Shown one piece after another: positions 7,428 to 17,250 of a DNA stretch of 64,000 bases (positions are counted from its first letter, which is position 1; each line of letters begins with the position of its first letter). The DNA is taken from assembly GCA_028279185.1 (NCBI GenBank), contig JANQSS010000099.1, positions 166,111 to 230,110 of the forward strand, written 5' to 3'. The notes under the pieces were generated by a model. It worked only from the letters and a program-made list of their open reading frames with translations. It was not told the origin of the DNA and did no database searches. A program made the position numbers and the translations under genes. The DNA comes from Saprospiraceae bacterium. GTDB taxonomy: Bacteria > Bacteroidota > Bacteroidia > Chitinophagales > Saprospiraceae.

Positions 7428-10211
7428 TTAATGAGCCTCTAACCAATTCTGTCCGCGGCCCATAGATACCTTTATTGGGACGGTTAGACCAGGTATTGCG
7501 TTCGCCATTTTTTCCTCAATAACCGGACTTAAGCTTTCCAGTTCGTCTTTATGCATGTCGAATACCAGCTCATCGTGTACTTGTAAGACAAGCCTGGATT
7601 TAACCTTGTTGTCGCGCATGTACTTATGGATATCGATCATAGCTAGTTTAATCAGATCAGCTGCCGTACCCTGTATTGGTGTATTGATTGCAATGCGCTC
7701 GGCTCCGGATCGGGCTAAATTGTTTTTACTATTAATGTCACGTAGTTTTCGCTTGCGCCCCTTCATTGTGCGCACGTATCCATTCGTACGTGCAAAATTC
7801 ACTGTCTCCTCCATGTACTTTTTCAACCCCAAATATTCCTTAAAGTATTGGTCTATTAGGCGACGAGCTTCGTCTCGTTTAATATTTAATTGCCTGGAAA
7901 GGTTTTGTGCTCCGGCTCCATAGATAATACTAAAGTTAACAGTTTTTGCCGCGCGTCTTTGGTCGTCTGTTACTTCATCATATGGCACTGCATACACGCG
8001 TGCTGCGGTTGCTCTATGTATATCCTGATTTTGGACAAAAGCCTCTTGCATGGCCTTATCACCACTTATTTCGGCAATAAGTCGAAGTTCTATTTGCGAA
8101 TAATCCGCCGCTAGTAAAATATGATTTTCGTCGGCCGGAATGAAAGCTTCGCGAATACGACGTCCCTCTGGTCTTCTAATGGGAATATTCTGCAAATTCG
8201 GATTATTTGAACTTAATCGACCTGTGGCGGCAAGGGCCTGGTTAAAGGAACTGTGAATGCGGCCGGTTGACGGGTGGACCATCTTCGGAAGCGCGTCAAC
8301 ATATGTAGACTTCAATTTAGTGAGTACTCGATAGTTTAAAATATCCGCGATGATGTCATGATGCTTACTCAGTTCGGTTAATTTCTCTTCACTTGTTGAA
8401 TATTGCCCTGAGCTCGTTTTACGCCACCTGTATGGAATCTTTAGCTTTTCAAACAACACTTCTCCTACCTGTTTTGGGGAAGAAATATTAAACGGATCTC
8501 CAGCCTTCTTATAAATATTCTTTTCCTGGCTTGTTATCTGTTGTTGAAGTTCCTTTGAATATTCCATTAAATAGTTTTCATCCAAATTAATTCCATTATT
8601 CTCCATATCGGCCAGCACACGTATAAGCGGCCCATCAATATTATCGTAAACTTCTCGCACATGCTCATCGGTAACTTCGGGTGCTATAATAGTGTGGAGC
8701 TGAAGCGTGATATCAGCATCCTCTGCTGCATACTCTGCGACCTTTGAAATGTCCACTTCGCGCATACTTAATTGTTGCTTACCTTTTTTGCCTATAAGCT
8801 CTGTGATCGAAACCGGCTTATATTTCAGATAAGTCTCACTCAAATAATCCATATTATGCCGTAATTCGGGCTCGATTAAATAATGCAGGATCATGGTGTC
8901 CTCTAATTGGCCCTTTATGTGAATACCATATCGTCTTAAAATGTTATAATCATATTTAATATTCTGGGCAATAAACATTTTTGATTCATCGTGAAAAACG
9001 ACCGCAAATTCTTGTACAATTTCCAAGGCTTCATTCTGATCTTTTGGCACGGGAACGTACCAGGCATGATGCGCTTTAACAGCAAACGACATACCAACGA
9101 GTTCGGCATCTAACACATCGAGCCCTGTCGTCTCCGTGTCAAAACAAATTGCTTCTTGTTTTTTTAAGGTTTCAATTAGTTTCTTTCTTTTGGCACTTGT
9201 ATCGGCAATTTGGTAATCATGTTTAACCGTCTCGATAGTATTTTCGGCGATATCGTGCGCCTGCAATCGATCACCTATTGGTGTGGCGAGAACGGGTTCG
9301 CCGAACAATGCCGCCTGGGTTCCTTCTGCTCCTTCTGATCCGCCCAATATTTGAGTCGACAACGATCTGAACTCAAGCTCTTTAAACACCTCGCTCAATG
9401 CTGGTTTATTAAAAGCTTCAAGTCGAAATGATTTTTCATCGAATGTTACAGGTGAGTCAATATTTATAGTTGCCAGCTTTTTAGATAGAATGGCTTGTTC
9501 ACCAAATTCTAAGACACGTTCTTTTAATTTACCTTTTAGTTCTTCTGCATGCGCAAGAATTCCGTCTACATTATCATATTCCTTCAATAATTTTACTGCC
9601 GTCTTTGGTCCGACTCCAGGAATACCAGGAATATTATCAACGCTATCTCCTTGTAGTCCAAGTACGTCGATGACTTGATCGATACGTGCAATATCCCATT
9701 TTTCCAAAATTTCCTTTTCTCCTAAAATCTCAACACCATTGCCTTGTCGAGAGGGTTTCCACATTTTAATGTGTTTAGAAACCAATTGTGCATAATCCTT
9801 ATCGGGGGTTACCATATATACAGTAAATCCTTCTTTTTCGGCTTGCTTGGCAAGCGTCCCAATAACATCATCAGCTTCATAGTTTTCGAGTGTCACTATA
9901 GGTATATTGAAACCTTCAACGATCTTTTTCACATAGGGAAATGCGATTCGAATATCTTCAGGTGTTTCATCCCGATTAGCTTTATATGCCGGATACATAT
10001 CATTTCGGAAAGTTTTCTTTCCTACGTCAAATGAAACAGCAATATGACTTGGTTTTTCATTTTGAAGAATATCCCAAAGAGATCGCACAAAGCCCGTCAC
10101 AGCCGACGTGTTCATGCCTTTAGAATTAATAAGGGGTCGTTTGATGAAAGCGTAATGGGCGCGAAAGATGAGTGCATGCCCATCTAGTAAAAAAAGCTTC
10201 TTCTCTGCCAT
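7428..10211 (-). CDS. polA: DNA polymerase I
   Basis: 927 aa with all three classical modules. Residues ~1-290 are the 5'-nuclease ('LFLLDGHALIFRAHYAF', 'NIPGIPGVGPKTA'). Residues ~340-520 are the 3'-5' proofreading exonuclease with an intact DxE (D358, E360) and 'YAAEDADITLQL', so proofreading should be active. Residues ~560-927 are the family A polymerase: motif A D703 in 'ADYSQIELR', motif B 'RRAAKTVNFSIIYG', and motif C H879-D880-E881. It functions in Okazaki fragment processing and repair. ATG start at 10211, preceded by a good Bacteroidota-type promoter. Confidence 0.97.
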   Translation of the reverse strand: MAEKKLFLLDGHALIFRAHYAFIKRPLINSKGMNTSAVTGFVRSLWDILQNEKPSHIAVSFDVGKKTFRNDMYPAYKANRDETPEDIRIAFPYVKKIVEGFNIPIVTLENYEADDVIGTLAKQAEKEGFTVYMVTPDKDYAQLVSKHIKMWKPSRQGNGVEILGEKEILEKWDIARIDQVIDVLGLQGDSVDNIPGIPGVGPKTAVKLLKEYDNVDGILAHAEELKGKLKERVLEFGEQAILSKKLATINIDSPVTFDEKSFRLEAFNKPALSEVFKELEFRSLSTQILGGSEGAEGTQAALFGEPVLATPIGDRLQAHDIAENTIETVKHDYQIADTSAKRKKLIETLKKQEAICFDTETTGLDVLDAELVGMSFAVKAHHAWYVPVPKDQNEALEIVQEFAVVFHDESKMFIAQNIKYDYNILRRYGIHIKGQLEDTMILHYLIEPELRHNMDYLSETYLKYKPVSITELIGKKGKQQLSMREVDISKVAEYAAEDADITLQLHTIIAPEVTDEHVREVYDNIDGPLIRVLADMENNGINLDENYLMEYSKELQQQITSQEKNIYKKAGDPFNISSPKQVGEVLFEKLKIPYRWRKTSSGQYSTSEEKLTELSKHHDIIADILNYRVLTKLKSTYVDALPKMVHPSTGRIHSSFNQALAATGRLSSNNPNLQNIPIRRPEGRRIREAFIPADENHILLAADYSQIELRLIAEISGDKAMQEAFVQNQDIHRATAARVYAVPYDEVTDDQRRAAKTVNFSIIYGAGAQNLSRQLNIKRDEARRLIDQYFKEYLGLKKYMEETVNFARTNGYVRTMKGRKRKLRDINSKNNLARSGAERIAINTPIQGTAADLIKLAMIDIHKYMRDNKVKSRLVLQVHDELVFDMHKDELESLSPVIEEKMANAIPGLTVPIKVSMGRGQNWLEAH

Positions 10212-10228
10212 GAATAGATTTTAGAAAG

Positions 10229-10259
10229 GAAAGATACGACGCTGTATTTAGCCTTCAAA
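10229..10259 (-). promoter_or_regulatory. Predicted Bacteroidota-type promoter for polA
   Basis: On the minus strand TTTG (10259-10256) is followed after 19 bp by TATCTTTC (10236-10229). This matches the Bacteroidota -33 TTTG and -7 TAnnTTTG consensus except for the final base. Transcription would begin about 11 nt before the polA ATG at 10211. The prediction is by pattern only. Confidence 0.5.
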
Positions 10260-10357
10260 ACGATATCGATAGACTGACAAAATATGTCGAAGAAAGCGCA
10301 AACAACCGATTAATCAACACCAGATAGTAGATTAGGGATAACCAAAACTTCTGTGTA

Positions 10358-11191
10358 TTATTCTTCCACTTGAGAATCAGATCGTTTGATCAGGACGGTG
10401 TTTTTTGATATTTTATTCATAGGAACAACAGCTGTTCCATTCGGTGTGTCCAGAATGAGGTTTGAGCGTTCAATTTCAACAACGCGTCCAATTACACCAT
10501 CCACTTCTATTTCATCGCCGACATTGAATTTGTCTTTCCAATAAAATGCATTAATGATATTTCCGGCTATATCCTTCGAAGCCAGACCATAACCTATTGC
10601 AAATGCAAGCACGACACCGCCGAGAATGATGCTAATATTTGATGCGATAAACTCTGTATTAATTTTGGCTTGTGTCAGTGCCCCGAGTAATATATTTATT
10701 ATTAAAAAATAAAATATGAAGCCAGCTATGAGTCCAGCTGATGGAATACCGAGAGATTGAAGTGTTGTGAGTACAAATTTTCGAGCAAGGTCAGCAAGAA
10801 ATATGCCAAGAATCATGTAGACAAAAGCCACAAGAAGATTGGGAACATACTCTATTATGTTGTTCAACAATTCGGTAATAGCATCAACCCCTAAGACATC
10901 GGCCGCTGCAACCCATGTAAATAATAATAGAAAATAGTAAACGAACTTCGAGAGAATGGATGTCAGCGAAATTTTTACACCCCCTTCACCAAACAACTCC
11001 ATGTCATTAATGTAGTTGCTCAGTCGATCTACACCTAGTTTATTAAGAATACGCTTTAATATTTTGGCCACAAATTTGGCAAGTATCCACCCTATAATAA
11101 CAACAACTATGGCACCGAGTAAATTAGGGAAAATATCGATGATCGAGTTGAACATTGTGCGGAGTACTTCGAAAAAATTAAAATCGTTCAT
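10358..11191 (-). CDS. Small-conductance mechanosensitive channel (MscS) family protein
   Basis: 277 aa. About five membrane segments (residues ~15-40, 76-100, 115-138, 155-176, 186-206) are followed by the MscS beta domain, including 'FNVGDEIEVDGVIGRVVEI' and 'PNGTAVVPMNKI'. The first two segments resemble the conserved TM-helix repeat found in cyanobacterial and Bacteroidota MscS variants. The cytoplasmic alpha/beta domain of E. coli MscS is missing, so this is a short form. It should open under membrane tension on hypo-osmotic shock. A stress-type sigma factor gene lies upstream on the same strand. Confidence 0.85.
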   Translation of the reverse strand: MNDFNFFEVLRTMFNSIIDIFPNLLGAIVVVIIGWILAKFVAKILKRILNKLGVDRLSNYINDMELFGEGGVKISLTSILSKFVYYFLLLFTWVAAADVLGVDAITELLNNIIEYVPNLLVAFVYMILGIFLADLARKFVLTTLQSLGIPSAGLIAGFIFYFLIINILLGALTQAKINTEFIASNISIILGGVVLAFAIGYGLASKDIAGNIINAFYWKDKFNVGDEIEVDGVIGRVVEIERSNLILDTPNGTAVVPMNKISKNTVLIKRSDSQVEE

Positions 11192-11255
11192 AATTGTTGG
11201 TTGAGGTTATATTGCTTGTTGTTTTCAATTTAGGGTGGTCATTTTGACCTGTCAT

Positions 11256-11471
11256 TTAAGGGCGATTGGGATATCTGGATGATTTAGCGGTTTTCGAATC
11301 ACCGCCAAGCATCGTCGTAACATATCCAACGATTTTTGGAAAATAGAGATCAAATATATTTCCAACAAATCGATAGATATCCATCGTCTTGTCAACTCGT
11401 TTTTTTACATCCTTCGTCGAGTTTGGATACTCGTTCATCTTCTTCTCTTCTAACTGTTGAAAATTATTCAT
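11256..11471 (-). CDS. Small protein of unknown function, partner of the ECF sigma factor
   Basis: 71 aa, charged at the N-terminus, with a hydrophobic stretch 'FVGNIFDLYFPKIVGYVTTM' and a basic, proline-containing tail. Its start overlaps the end of the sigma factor gene by 8 bp, so translational coupling is likely. Small proteins of this shape are found directly after ECF sigma genes in several Bacteroidota. A membrane-associated regulator of the sigma factor is one possibility, but there is no recognisable anti-sigma domain. ATG start at 11471. No function is assigned. Confidence 0.6.
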   Translation of the reverse strand: MNNFQQLEEKKMNEYPNSTKDVKKRVDKTMDIYRFVGNIFDLYFPKIVGYVTTMLGGDSKTAKSSRYPNRP

Positions 11472-12006
11472 TGTATAATTCTTTATGTATCTTTTTAAGT
11501 CGGTGTTTAGCTCGTAGAATACTCATCTTTATCGCACTTTCGGATCGGTTTAATGTCTCTGCCATTTCTTTGATAGACATGTTGTCCATATACTTCATCA
11601 TCAAAATGGCACGATCTTTTGCCTCGGCCCTTTCCATAATGATTTCCAGGCGTTCGATCTTAATCTCAAGGAGTTCCTTGTCTGAAACTTCTTCGATCAT
11701 TTCGTCGGCCACGCTGGTTTCATCGCTAACTACCCGTCGCTTTTTTTGCTTTCGGATATAATCAATGCAATAGTTATAGGTAATGGAATACAGCCATGTG
11801 GAGAATTTTGCCGTCCCTTTAAATTTGGAAATATTCAGAAGAATCTTCATAAATATCTCCTGCGTTGCGTCCTCCGCCAAAGCCCTTTCCTTCAATAAGC
11901 TAATGCACTTAGCGAACACTTTACTAGCATATCGGTCATAGAGCGAATCAAAGTAATGCCCTCGTTGAGAATCCTTATAGCACTCAATAAGTTCTTCATC
12001 CGTCAT
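11464..12006 (-). CDS. ECF-type RNA polymerase sigma-70 factor
   Basis: 180 aa from ATG 12006; a TTG 21 bp further upstream is also in frame but less likely. Region 2 includes 'FDSLYDRYASKVFAKC', 'EDATQEIFMKIL' and 'FSTWLYSITYNYCIDYIRK'. Region 4 has a helix-turn-helix, 'MSIKEMAETLNRSESAIKMS'. It directs RNA polymerase to a set of unknown promoters. The coupled 71-aa gene and the downstream MscS channel suggest an envelope or osmotic stress theme, which is inference. A 325-bp non-coding gap separates it from the divergent peptidase gene. Confidence 0.9.
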   Translation of the reverse strand: MTDEELIECYKDSQRGHYFDSLYDRYASKVFAKCISLLKERALAEDATQEIFMKILLNISKFKGTAKFSTWLYSITYNYCIDYIRKQKKRRVVSDETSVADEMIEEVSDKELLEIKIERLEIIMERAEAKDRAILMMKYMDNMSIKEMAETLNRSESAIKMSILRAKHRLKKIHKELYNE

Positions 12007-12331
12007 TATGACGTGTTGGCTTTTCAATTGACTTTCTTACTTTACTTTGAGGCTGTTAATTAGAGACGTAAATTTTCCAATAAGTTACCTCTAAGATATG
12101 TTAAATCTGAGGATTTGTTACGAAGGAAAGAAGTGCATTGAACTCTGAACGTATGCACATTCGTCAATCTTCGCATGTTATCGTTCACAAAGGCAACGCA
12201 CTATTCCAGATGACCAGGGCCACAATGATTGATTAAAATCGAGATTATCCGATACCGATTAAATGCGATCTTCAAATCCTATCTTCACACCCTCAATTTT
12301 GATATATAGAATTACTTCTAAGAAGGTGCTC
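12007..12331. other. Divergent intergenic region between the sigma factor and M28 peptidase genes
   Basis: 325 bp with no supportable gene. It must hold both start regions. I find no full TTTG-N19-TAnnTTTG promoter on either strand and no strong hairpin. The sequence just before 12332 contains AAGGTG at a fitting distance for a ribosome binding site for the M28 peptidase gene. Confidence 0.6.
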
Positions 12332-13747
12332 ATGATTAAATCATCATTATACTTCCTCTTTTGCATCGCGGCCCTTTATTCTAGCCCATTTGCACGATGC
12401 CAATCCGTACATTCAAGCTTGGAAGTCGAGCAAGAAAAAGATGCCTTTTTCATTAAAAGAATTCATGAAGAAGCCTTAGCTTCCAATGGAGCATATGATC
12501 TTCTTACAAACCTCATTAAGGCCAGTGGCGGTCACAGGCTATCAGGGACCTCAAATTATGATCGCGGAGCAGCCTTCGTCGAAGAGGCATTATCAAAAAT
12601 TGGCTTTGAACACATCAGCACGCAACCATGTGATGTTGTCAGATGGGCACGTGGAGAAGATGATGCTGTTCATATCATTCATGCCAACGGAGCGCACGAA
12701 TCCATACCGGCTGTAGCTTTGGGAAATAGCGGGCACTCCGACGATAAGGCCGTCGAAGGAGAAGTTGTCATTTTTTACCATATCGATAGTGTCGACACGT
12801 ACAAGGGCGACTTGACTGGCAAAATAGCCTTCTTTGCACGGCCATTCGATCAAAAGCTGATCAATACATTTCGCGCGTATAGCGGCGCAGTTGCACAGCG
12901 GGTTTTTGGGCCAAATAAGGCTGCAAAAAGAGGAGCTATTGCAACAATTGTGCGGTCAATGGCTAGCAACCTGGACGATCACCCGCATACCGGAGTCACG
13001 ATTTTTGAAGATGGGGTGGATCCCATCCCCGCCATGGCCATCAGCACATTAGCAGCAGAAAGACTCGAACATATGATTACAGAAGGTCTGTTAAGAGTAA
13101 GCGTAAAATCGTCCTCCGGAGAAATAGGTATTACATCTGATGACAATGTCATTGGCGAACTCTCCGGATCGGATTATCCAGATGAAATTATTCTCGCAGG
13201 AGGACATCTCGACAGTTGGGATATTGGTGATGGTGCGCATGACGATGGTTCAGGTTGTGCGCACGTTATGGAAGCATTCAGACTACTTCTCGATACGGGT
13301 TACAAGCCAAAACGAACGTGGCGTTGCGTCTTATTTGCTAATGAAGAAAATGGTTTGGCCGGGGGATTAGAATATGCCCGTCTTTCGAACGAAAGAAAAG
13401 AATTCCACCTCGCTGCCATTGAGTCCGATGCAGGCGGATTTACGCCTAAGGCATTTTCATTTGTAGCCCAAGACTCGCTGGTAAATTACATGAAGGCCAT
13501 CAACCGTATTTGGCCATTGTTAGAGGCATACAGTTTGGATATTCAATTTACCGGTTCCGGCGCCGATATTTCACCACTTAAAAGTCAAGGTGGTTTACTA
13601 ATAGGATTTCGACCCGACCCACAACGATATTTTGACTTTCATCATAGCACAAATGACAATTTATCCAATGTGAACCCTCGTGAGCTAAATTTAGGTGCCG
13701 CAGCGATTGCTTCACTCATTTACCTGATCGATAAATATGGGCTTTAA
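12332..13747 (+). CDS. Exported M28 family metallopeptidase (carboxypeptidase Q-like)
   Basis: 471 aa from ATG 12332. An in-frame ATG at 12263 exists, but 12332 follows AAGGTG and begins directly with a signal peptide (MIKSSLYFLFCIAALYSS). The mature protein has a PA-type inserted domain and a co-catalytic zinc site: H292 and D294 in 'GGHLDSWD', 'HDDGSG' at ~303-308, 'NEENG', 'SDAGG' and 'FHHSTND'. All five ligand blocks of M28 are present. Likely role: aminopeptidase or dipeptidase in the periplasm or outside the cell. Downstream hpt is 60 bp away and need not be related. Confidence 0.88.
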   Translation: MIKSSLYFLFCIAALYSSPFARCQSVHSSLEVEQEKDAFFIKRIHEEALASNGAYDLLTNLIKASGGHRLSGTSNYDRGAAFVEEALSKIGFEHISTQPCDVVRWARGEDDAVHIIHANGAHESIPAVALGNSGHSDDKAVEGEVVIFYHIDSVDTYKGDLTGKIAFFARPFDQKLINTFRAYSGAVAQRVFGPNKAAKRGAIATIVRSMASNLDDHPHTGVTIFEDGVDPIPAMAISTLAAERLEHMITEGLLRVSVKSSSGEIGITSDDNVIGELSGSDYPDEIILAGGHLDSWDIGDGAHDDGSGCAHVMEAFRLLLDTGYKPKRTWRCVLFANEENGLAGGLEYARLSNERKEFHLAAIESDAGGFTPKAFSFVAQDSLVNYMKAINRIWPLLEAYSLDIQFTGSGADISPLKSQGGLLIGFRPDPQRYFDFHHSTNDNLSNVNPRELNLGAAAIASLIYLIDKYGL

Positions 13748-13807
13748 GGTTTTTCACAATTAGAAAACCATAATTTGCCAGATTACCAATTCACTATAAT
13801 CCCTTAG

Positions 13808-14350
13808 ATGGAATTAAAAAAAATCAAAATACACGATTTACAATTTGAAGAATGGATCACCAAGGATCAAATTGATACTGCCGTTAACCGCCTTGCGAAG
13901 GAGATTCGACCAAAGTATCAGAGCTTGGATTTGCTGATTATAGGTGTATTAAATGGTGCCGTGTTTTTTACAATTGACCTTATACGGAAACTGGAAATAC
14001 CTTATCGGTTGGATTTCATTCAAGCCACATCATATAAAGGCACTCAATCCACTGGTCAGGTTTCGGTAACCGCTATTAAAGAAAAAATAGAACATAGCCA
14101 CGTATTAATTGTGGAAGATATCGTGGATACAGGCAGAACAATTGATGTTATAAAGAAGACCATCGAATTAAAAAACCCTAAATCAATACGCATTGCCTCG
14201 CTTTTTTATAAGCCCGAGGCTGACGAAAAAAATAATCCGCCCGACTTCGTCGGTTTTTCAATTCCAAATCACTTTATTCTCGGTTATGGCCTGGATTACA
14301 ACGGGCTGGGGCGCGAACTGGAAGATGTTTATAAAATCGTCCAGGAATAG
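13808..14350 (+). CDS. hpt: Hypoxanthine phosphoribosyltransferase
   Basis: 180 aa, normal length. It converts hypoxanthine (and usually guanine) plus PRPP to the nucleotide in purine salvage. The PRPP-binding loop is 'VEDIVDTGRTI' at residues 102-112. 'GVLNGAVFF' and 'IQATSYKGTQSTG' (flexible catalytic loop) are both conserved. ATG start at 13808. It is followed after 33 bp by an amidohydrolase on the same strand. Confidence 0.93.
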   Translation: MELKKIKIHDLQFEEWITKDQIDTAVNRLAKEIRPKYQSLDLLIIGVLNGAVFFTIDLIRKLEIPYRLDFIQATSYKGTQSTGQVSVTAIKEKIEHSHVLIVEDIVDTGRTIDVIKKTIELKNPKSIRIASLFYKPEADEKNNPPDFVGFSIPNHFILGYGLDYNGLGRELEDVYKIVQE

Positions 14351-14383
14351 AATACTTAATTCATTTTTTAATTGATCATTATC

Positions 14384-15559
14384 ATGGAACGAAAAATAAG
14401 CGCAGATTATATAATACCCGTAACTGGAGAAGTACTTCGTGACAAGGTTTTAGTGCTAGATGAAAATGGTAAAATAGAGGCCATCGTTGCATCAGAATCA
14501 GTTGATGCTTCTGATGTTGAGTATTTCAAAGGATGTTTGATTCCTGGGTTTGTGAATACCCATTGTCATTTGGAACTGTCTCATATGAAGGCAATGATTA
14601 ACACGGGAACAGGGCTTATCCCATTTATTAGCGAAGTAGTCACAAAACGAGGAGCTCAAACCGAAGTTATACAAGAGGCAATTCAAGCTGCCGATGCTGC
14701 CATGTGGCAAAACGGTATAATGGCAGTAGGCGATATCTCCAATACCGTTGATTCTTTCCAAACAAAAGCGCTTAGCAAAATCCAGTATTATACGTTCGTA
14801 GAAGCCTTTGATTTAATGCAATCGAATGATACCGAGCGCGCTTTTAATGATGCACTGCAAGTATTTGAATTAGCCCCTGGCAAAAAGTCACTCGTTCCGC
14901 ACGCACCCTATTCGTGTACACCGGCTTTGATTCAAAAAATTAATGCTGCCAATTCGAAAACCAACTCCACCATCAGTATTCACAATCAAGAAACCGTTTA
15001 CGAAAATGATTTTTTCATATCAAAAACAGGTCAACTTATTGAATTCTACGAAGGATTCGGGTTGTCGTTGGATCAATTTCATCATAATGGGAAACCGAGT
15101 ATCCATTATTTACTCGAGCACATAGACATCAATCAGCCCACGCTTTTTGTTCACAATACCATGTCAACTCAAAGTGATTTCAGAGCAGCCTATGAAAAAA
15201 TAAACAAGTTGTATTGGGCCACCTGCGCCAACGCTAACTTATTTATTGAAAATCGACTTCCAGCATATGATATGTTTTTGAACATGCATGCTCAAATGAC
15301 GATAGGCACAGACAGTCTAGCTTCAAATTGGCAGCTTTCAATTTGGGATGAAATGTGTACGATTAAAAAATACAATTCTTACATTCCAAATGAGACTCTA
15401 TTGAAATGGGCGACAATCAATGGCGCGCGTGCATTACAAATGGATGATGATTTGGGAAGCATATCACCTGGTAAATCACCAGGACTCTTGCATATCAAAT
15501 GTACTGTTCCCTTCGATCAGTTGAATATCGAAAAGGTTCGACCAATACGAGTAGTTTGA
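14384..15559 (+). CDS. Amidohydrolase family metal-dependent deaminase/hydrolase
   Basis: 391 aa from ATG 14384; TTG 14372 is a weaker alternative. The metal-binding blocks of the chlorohydrolase/deaminase branch are present: '[15 protein letters not shown]' with the HxH pair, 'VPHAPYSC', 'SIHNQE' and 'GTDSLASN'. The family includes adenosine, SAH, guanine and aminofutalosine deaminases. The HLELSH form of the first block is seen in Bacteroidota homologues often linked with aminofutalosine deamination, but I cannot fix the substrate. Its stop codon directly abuts the stop of the convergent gene at 15560. Confidence 0.78.
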   Translation: MERKISADYIIPVTGEVLRDKVLVLDENGKIEAIVASESVDASDVEYFKGCLIPGFVNTHCHLELSHMKAMINTGTGLIPFISEVVTKRGAQTEVIQEAIQAADAAMWQNGIMAVGDISNTVDSFQTKALSKIQYYTFVEAFDLMQSNDTERAFNDALQVFELAPGKKSLVPHAPYSCTPALIQKINAANSKTNSTISIHNQETVYENDFFISKTGQLIEFYEGFGLSLDQFHHNGKPSIHYLLEHIDINQPTLFVHNTMSTQSDFRAAYEKINKLYWATCANANLFIENRLPAYDMFLNMHAQMTIGTDSLASNWQLSIWDEMCTIKKYNSYIPNETLLKWATINGARALQMDDDLGSISPGKSPGLLHIKCTVPFDQLNIEKVRPIRVV

Positions 15560-16570
15560 TTATTGCAAAGAAATAAGTCGCTCACGAAAAGCCTTCGCAT
15601 CGTCCATATGCAAAGCGATTGCATCAGCTTTTCGTTTCATCCCATATGGGCCTGTTATTTTAATTTCTTCATTCAAGTAAATAATCACATTGTGGCTTTC
15701 TAGATCACCTAATGGTGATAGTTTTTTAATGTTGGGCATGCTTGAAATGTCCTTTCTTGTAAGAGCGACCTCGCGCACAACCTGTAATGGAATATCTACT
15801 TCAGCCAAAATACCGTATCGCAATTTTAATGACGTCCGTGTAAGTTGAATGGGCCTACGCGCAATTGACTTGGCAAAACCATAAAACTGAAATCCCGTAT
15901 ACACACTCAATCCAGTAACAATCCACGCCAGGGTTGAAAAATAATTCGCTATAAAAATATGCAACGCAACTGTTTCAACCATTATAATGAGAATAAGCAA
16001 TGCAAAAAGAGCTTGTGACGCATTTCGCTTATGGTAGGTATATTCACCTTCATTAATTGGATGTTTTCCCCACGCAAATACGACGTAGTAAACCATAATT
16101 AATTCTGAGGCAACCAGGATTGAAAGACGTGGCGGCAGTATATCACGGCATACGTTCTTAATAGCTGTGTATAAATCGAGCGAGTCATTTTTCCTGGTCA
16201 ATATTTGTTTACGTAGTTTAAAAATTCGACGGACAACGTAAAAAGCCAGACCTATCTCGATTATGGGTAATATAAAAATCTTAAACAACGTAATATAATG
16301 TTGGCTTTGCGGTGGCAACACAAACGACCCTACAGCAAAACAAATCAATAGTATCGGAACGATTGACGTAATTGGAATAGTTGTATTCCGAATTTGCATA
16401 TAGTATAAGAAAGGAATAGTCAACAGTAAATCTATAGTGATGCAGAAAGATAAAATTTGAGAGTCCGGTCGAAAGAAGGAAGACTGCACCAGCGTCACCA
16501 AAAAAATTAAAACAACCAATGGTATTCCAAAAATTGCAATGCGCTTCCGAAAAGAAATCGTACGAGTCAT
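15560..16570 (-). CDS. Polytopic membrane protein of unknown function
   Basis: 336 aa with about seven hydrophobic segments in residues 10-235. A soluble C-terminal tail of ~100 residues follows, containing 'LKLRYGILAEVDIPLQVVRE' and 'HNVIIYLNEEIKITGPYG'. That tail has the beta-rich look of a bacterial PH-like domain, as in YdbS/YdbT proteins, but this is only a resemblance. ATG start at 16570. It converges on the amidohydrolase with no spacer. No function is proposed. Confidence 0.7.
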   Translation of the reverse strand: MTRTISFRKRIAIFGIPLVVLIFLVTLVQSSFFRPDSQILSFCITIDLLLTIPFLYYMQIRNTTIPITSIVPILLICFAVGSFVLPPQSQHYITLFKIFILPIIEIGLAFYVVRRIFKLRKQILTRKNDSLDLYTAIKNVCRDILPPRLSILVASELIMVYYVVFAWGKHPINEGEYTYHKRNASQALFALLILIIMVETVALHIFIANYFSTLAWIVTGLSVYTGFQFYGFAKSIARRPIQLTRTSLKLRYGILAEVDIPLQVVREVALTRKDISSMPNIKKLSPLGDLESHNVIIYLNEEIKITGPYGMKRKADAIALHMDDAKAFRERLISLQ

Positions 16571-16851
16571 ATATGGAAGAATTTAGTTTCGCCCTATCCG
16601 TTTCAGACTAATATTATTCGCACATTGTTAGCTCTCATCAGTACGCATAGATGGAATAAATTGATATGCGAACTCTGATTAATCTCACCTCTATTACCTG
16701 TGTTTGAAGATACAAAAAATAACCCGAATTATTGAATTTTTGAACCTTAAAACTGACCATAAAAAATGTGAAAAAATAACTAAAACGAACCGACTTATTT
16801 CACAAAAGCACAGGTCAATTCATTAACCCTAAGCGCTGAACACACTTGGGT

Positions 16852-17250
16852 TCAGACGGGCCTATCTGCCACGCGATAGACAAATTTCAATCCACTCCAA
16901 TAATAGTCTATCGAAGCTACTTTCACATCAACCAAGCCGTGTAAAAGGCCATATTCTCGGATAACATCGCGATTAATGTCGCTTGACTTTTGTCCTTTTG
17001 GCCAACTGATCCATAACTTACCATCGTATGCCAAAGCACTTTTAGACTTCGCGTAATACCGCTCAAGTTCGGCTACATTTCGAACGAAAAGGTGAACAAA
17101 GGGAACTTGAAACCGGGGTTTTCTTTGCCGTACGCGCACGGGAAAAGGGATATCACCAAAAAGCGCTAGATAATCATCATTATAATTTACAACGTAGACG
17201 TCCTGCCCGTCTTCCAGTCCAAGTTTTCGATACAGTGGTGTCACTCGCAA
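16852..17250 (-). CDS. DUF3052 family protein
   Basis: 132 aa. 'YDGKLWISWPKG', 'DVIREYGLLHGLVDVKV' and 'DYYWSGLKFVYR' are the conserved blocks of DUF3052, a small cytoplasmic family of unknown role. The reading starts at TTG 17250, directly after the TAA of the thioredoxin-like gene; GTG 17244 is an equally possible start. No ATG fits without losing the conserved 'TPLYRKLGL' N-terminus. It appears to be the last gene of a three-gene operon with the two thioredoxin-like proteins. Confidence 0.75.
   Translation of the reverse strand: MRVTPLYRKLGLEDGQDVYVVNYNDDYLALFGDIPFPVRVRQRKPRFQVPFVHLFVRNVAELERYYAKSKSALAYDGKLWISWPKGQKSSDINRDVIREYGLLHGLVDVKVASIDYYWSGLKFVYRVADRPV

Noticed and set aside
13741..13775. 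GGTTTT/AAAACC inverted repeat after the M28 peptidase as a terminator
   Set aside because: Only 6 bp, AT-rich, and no T run follows.
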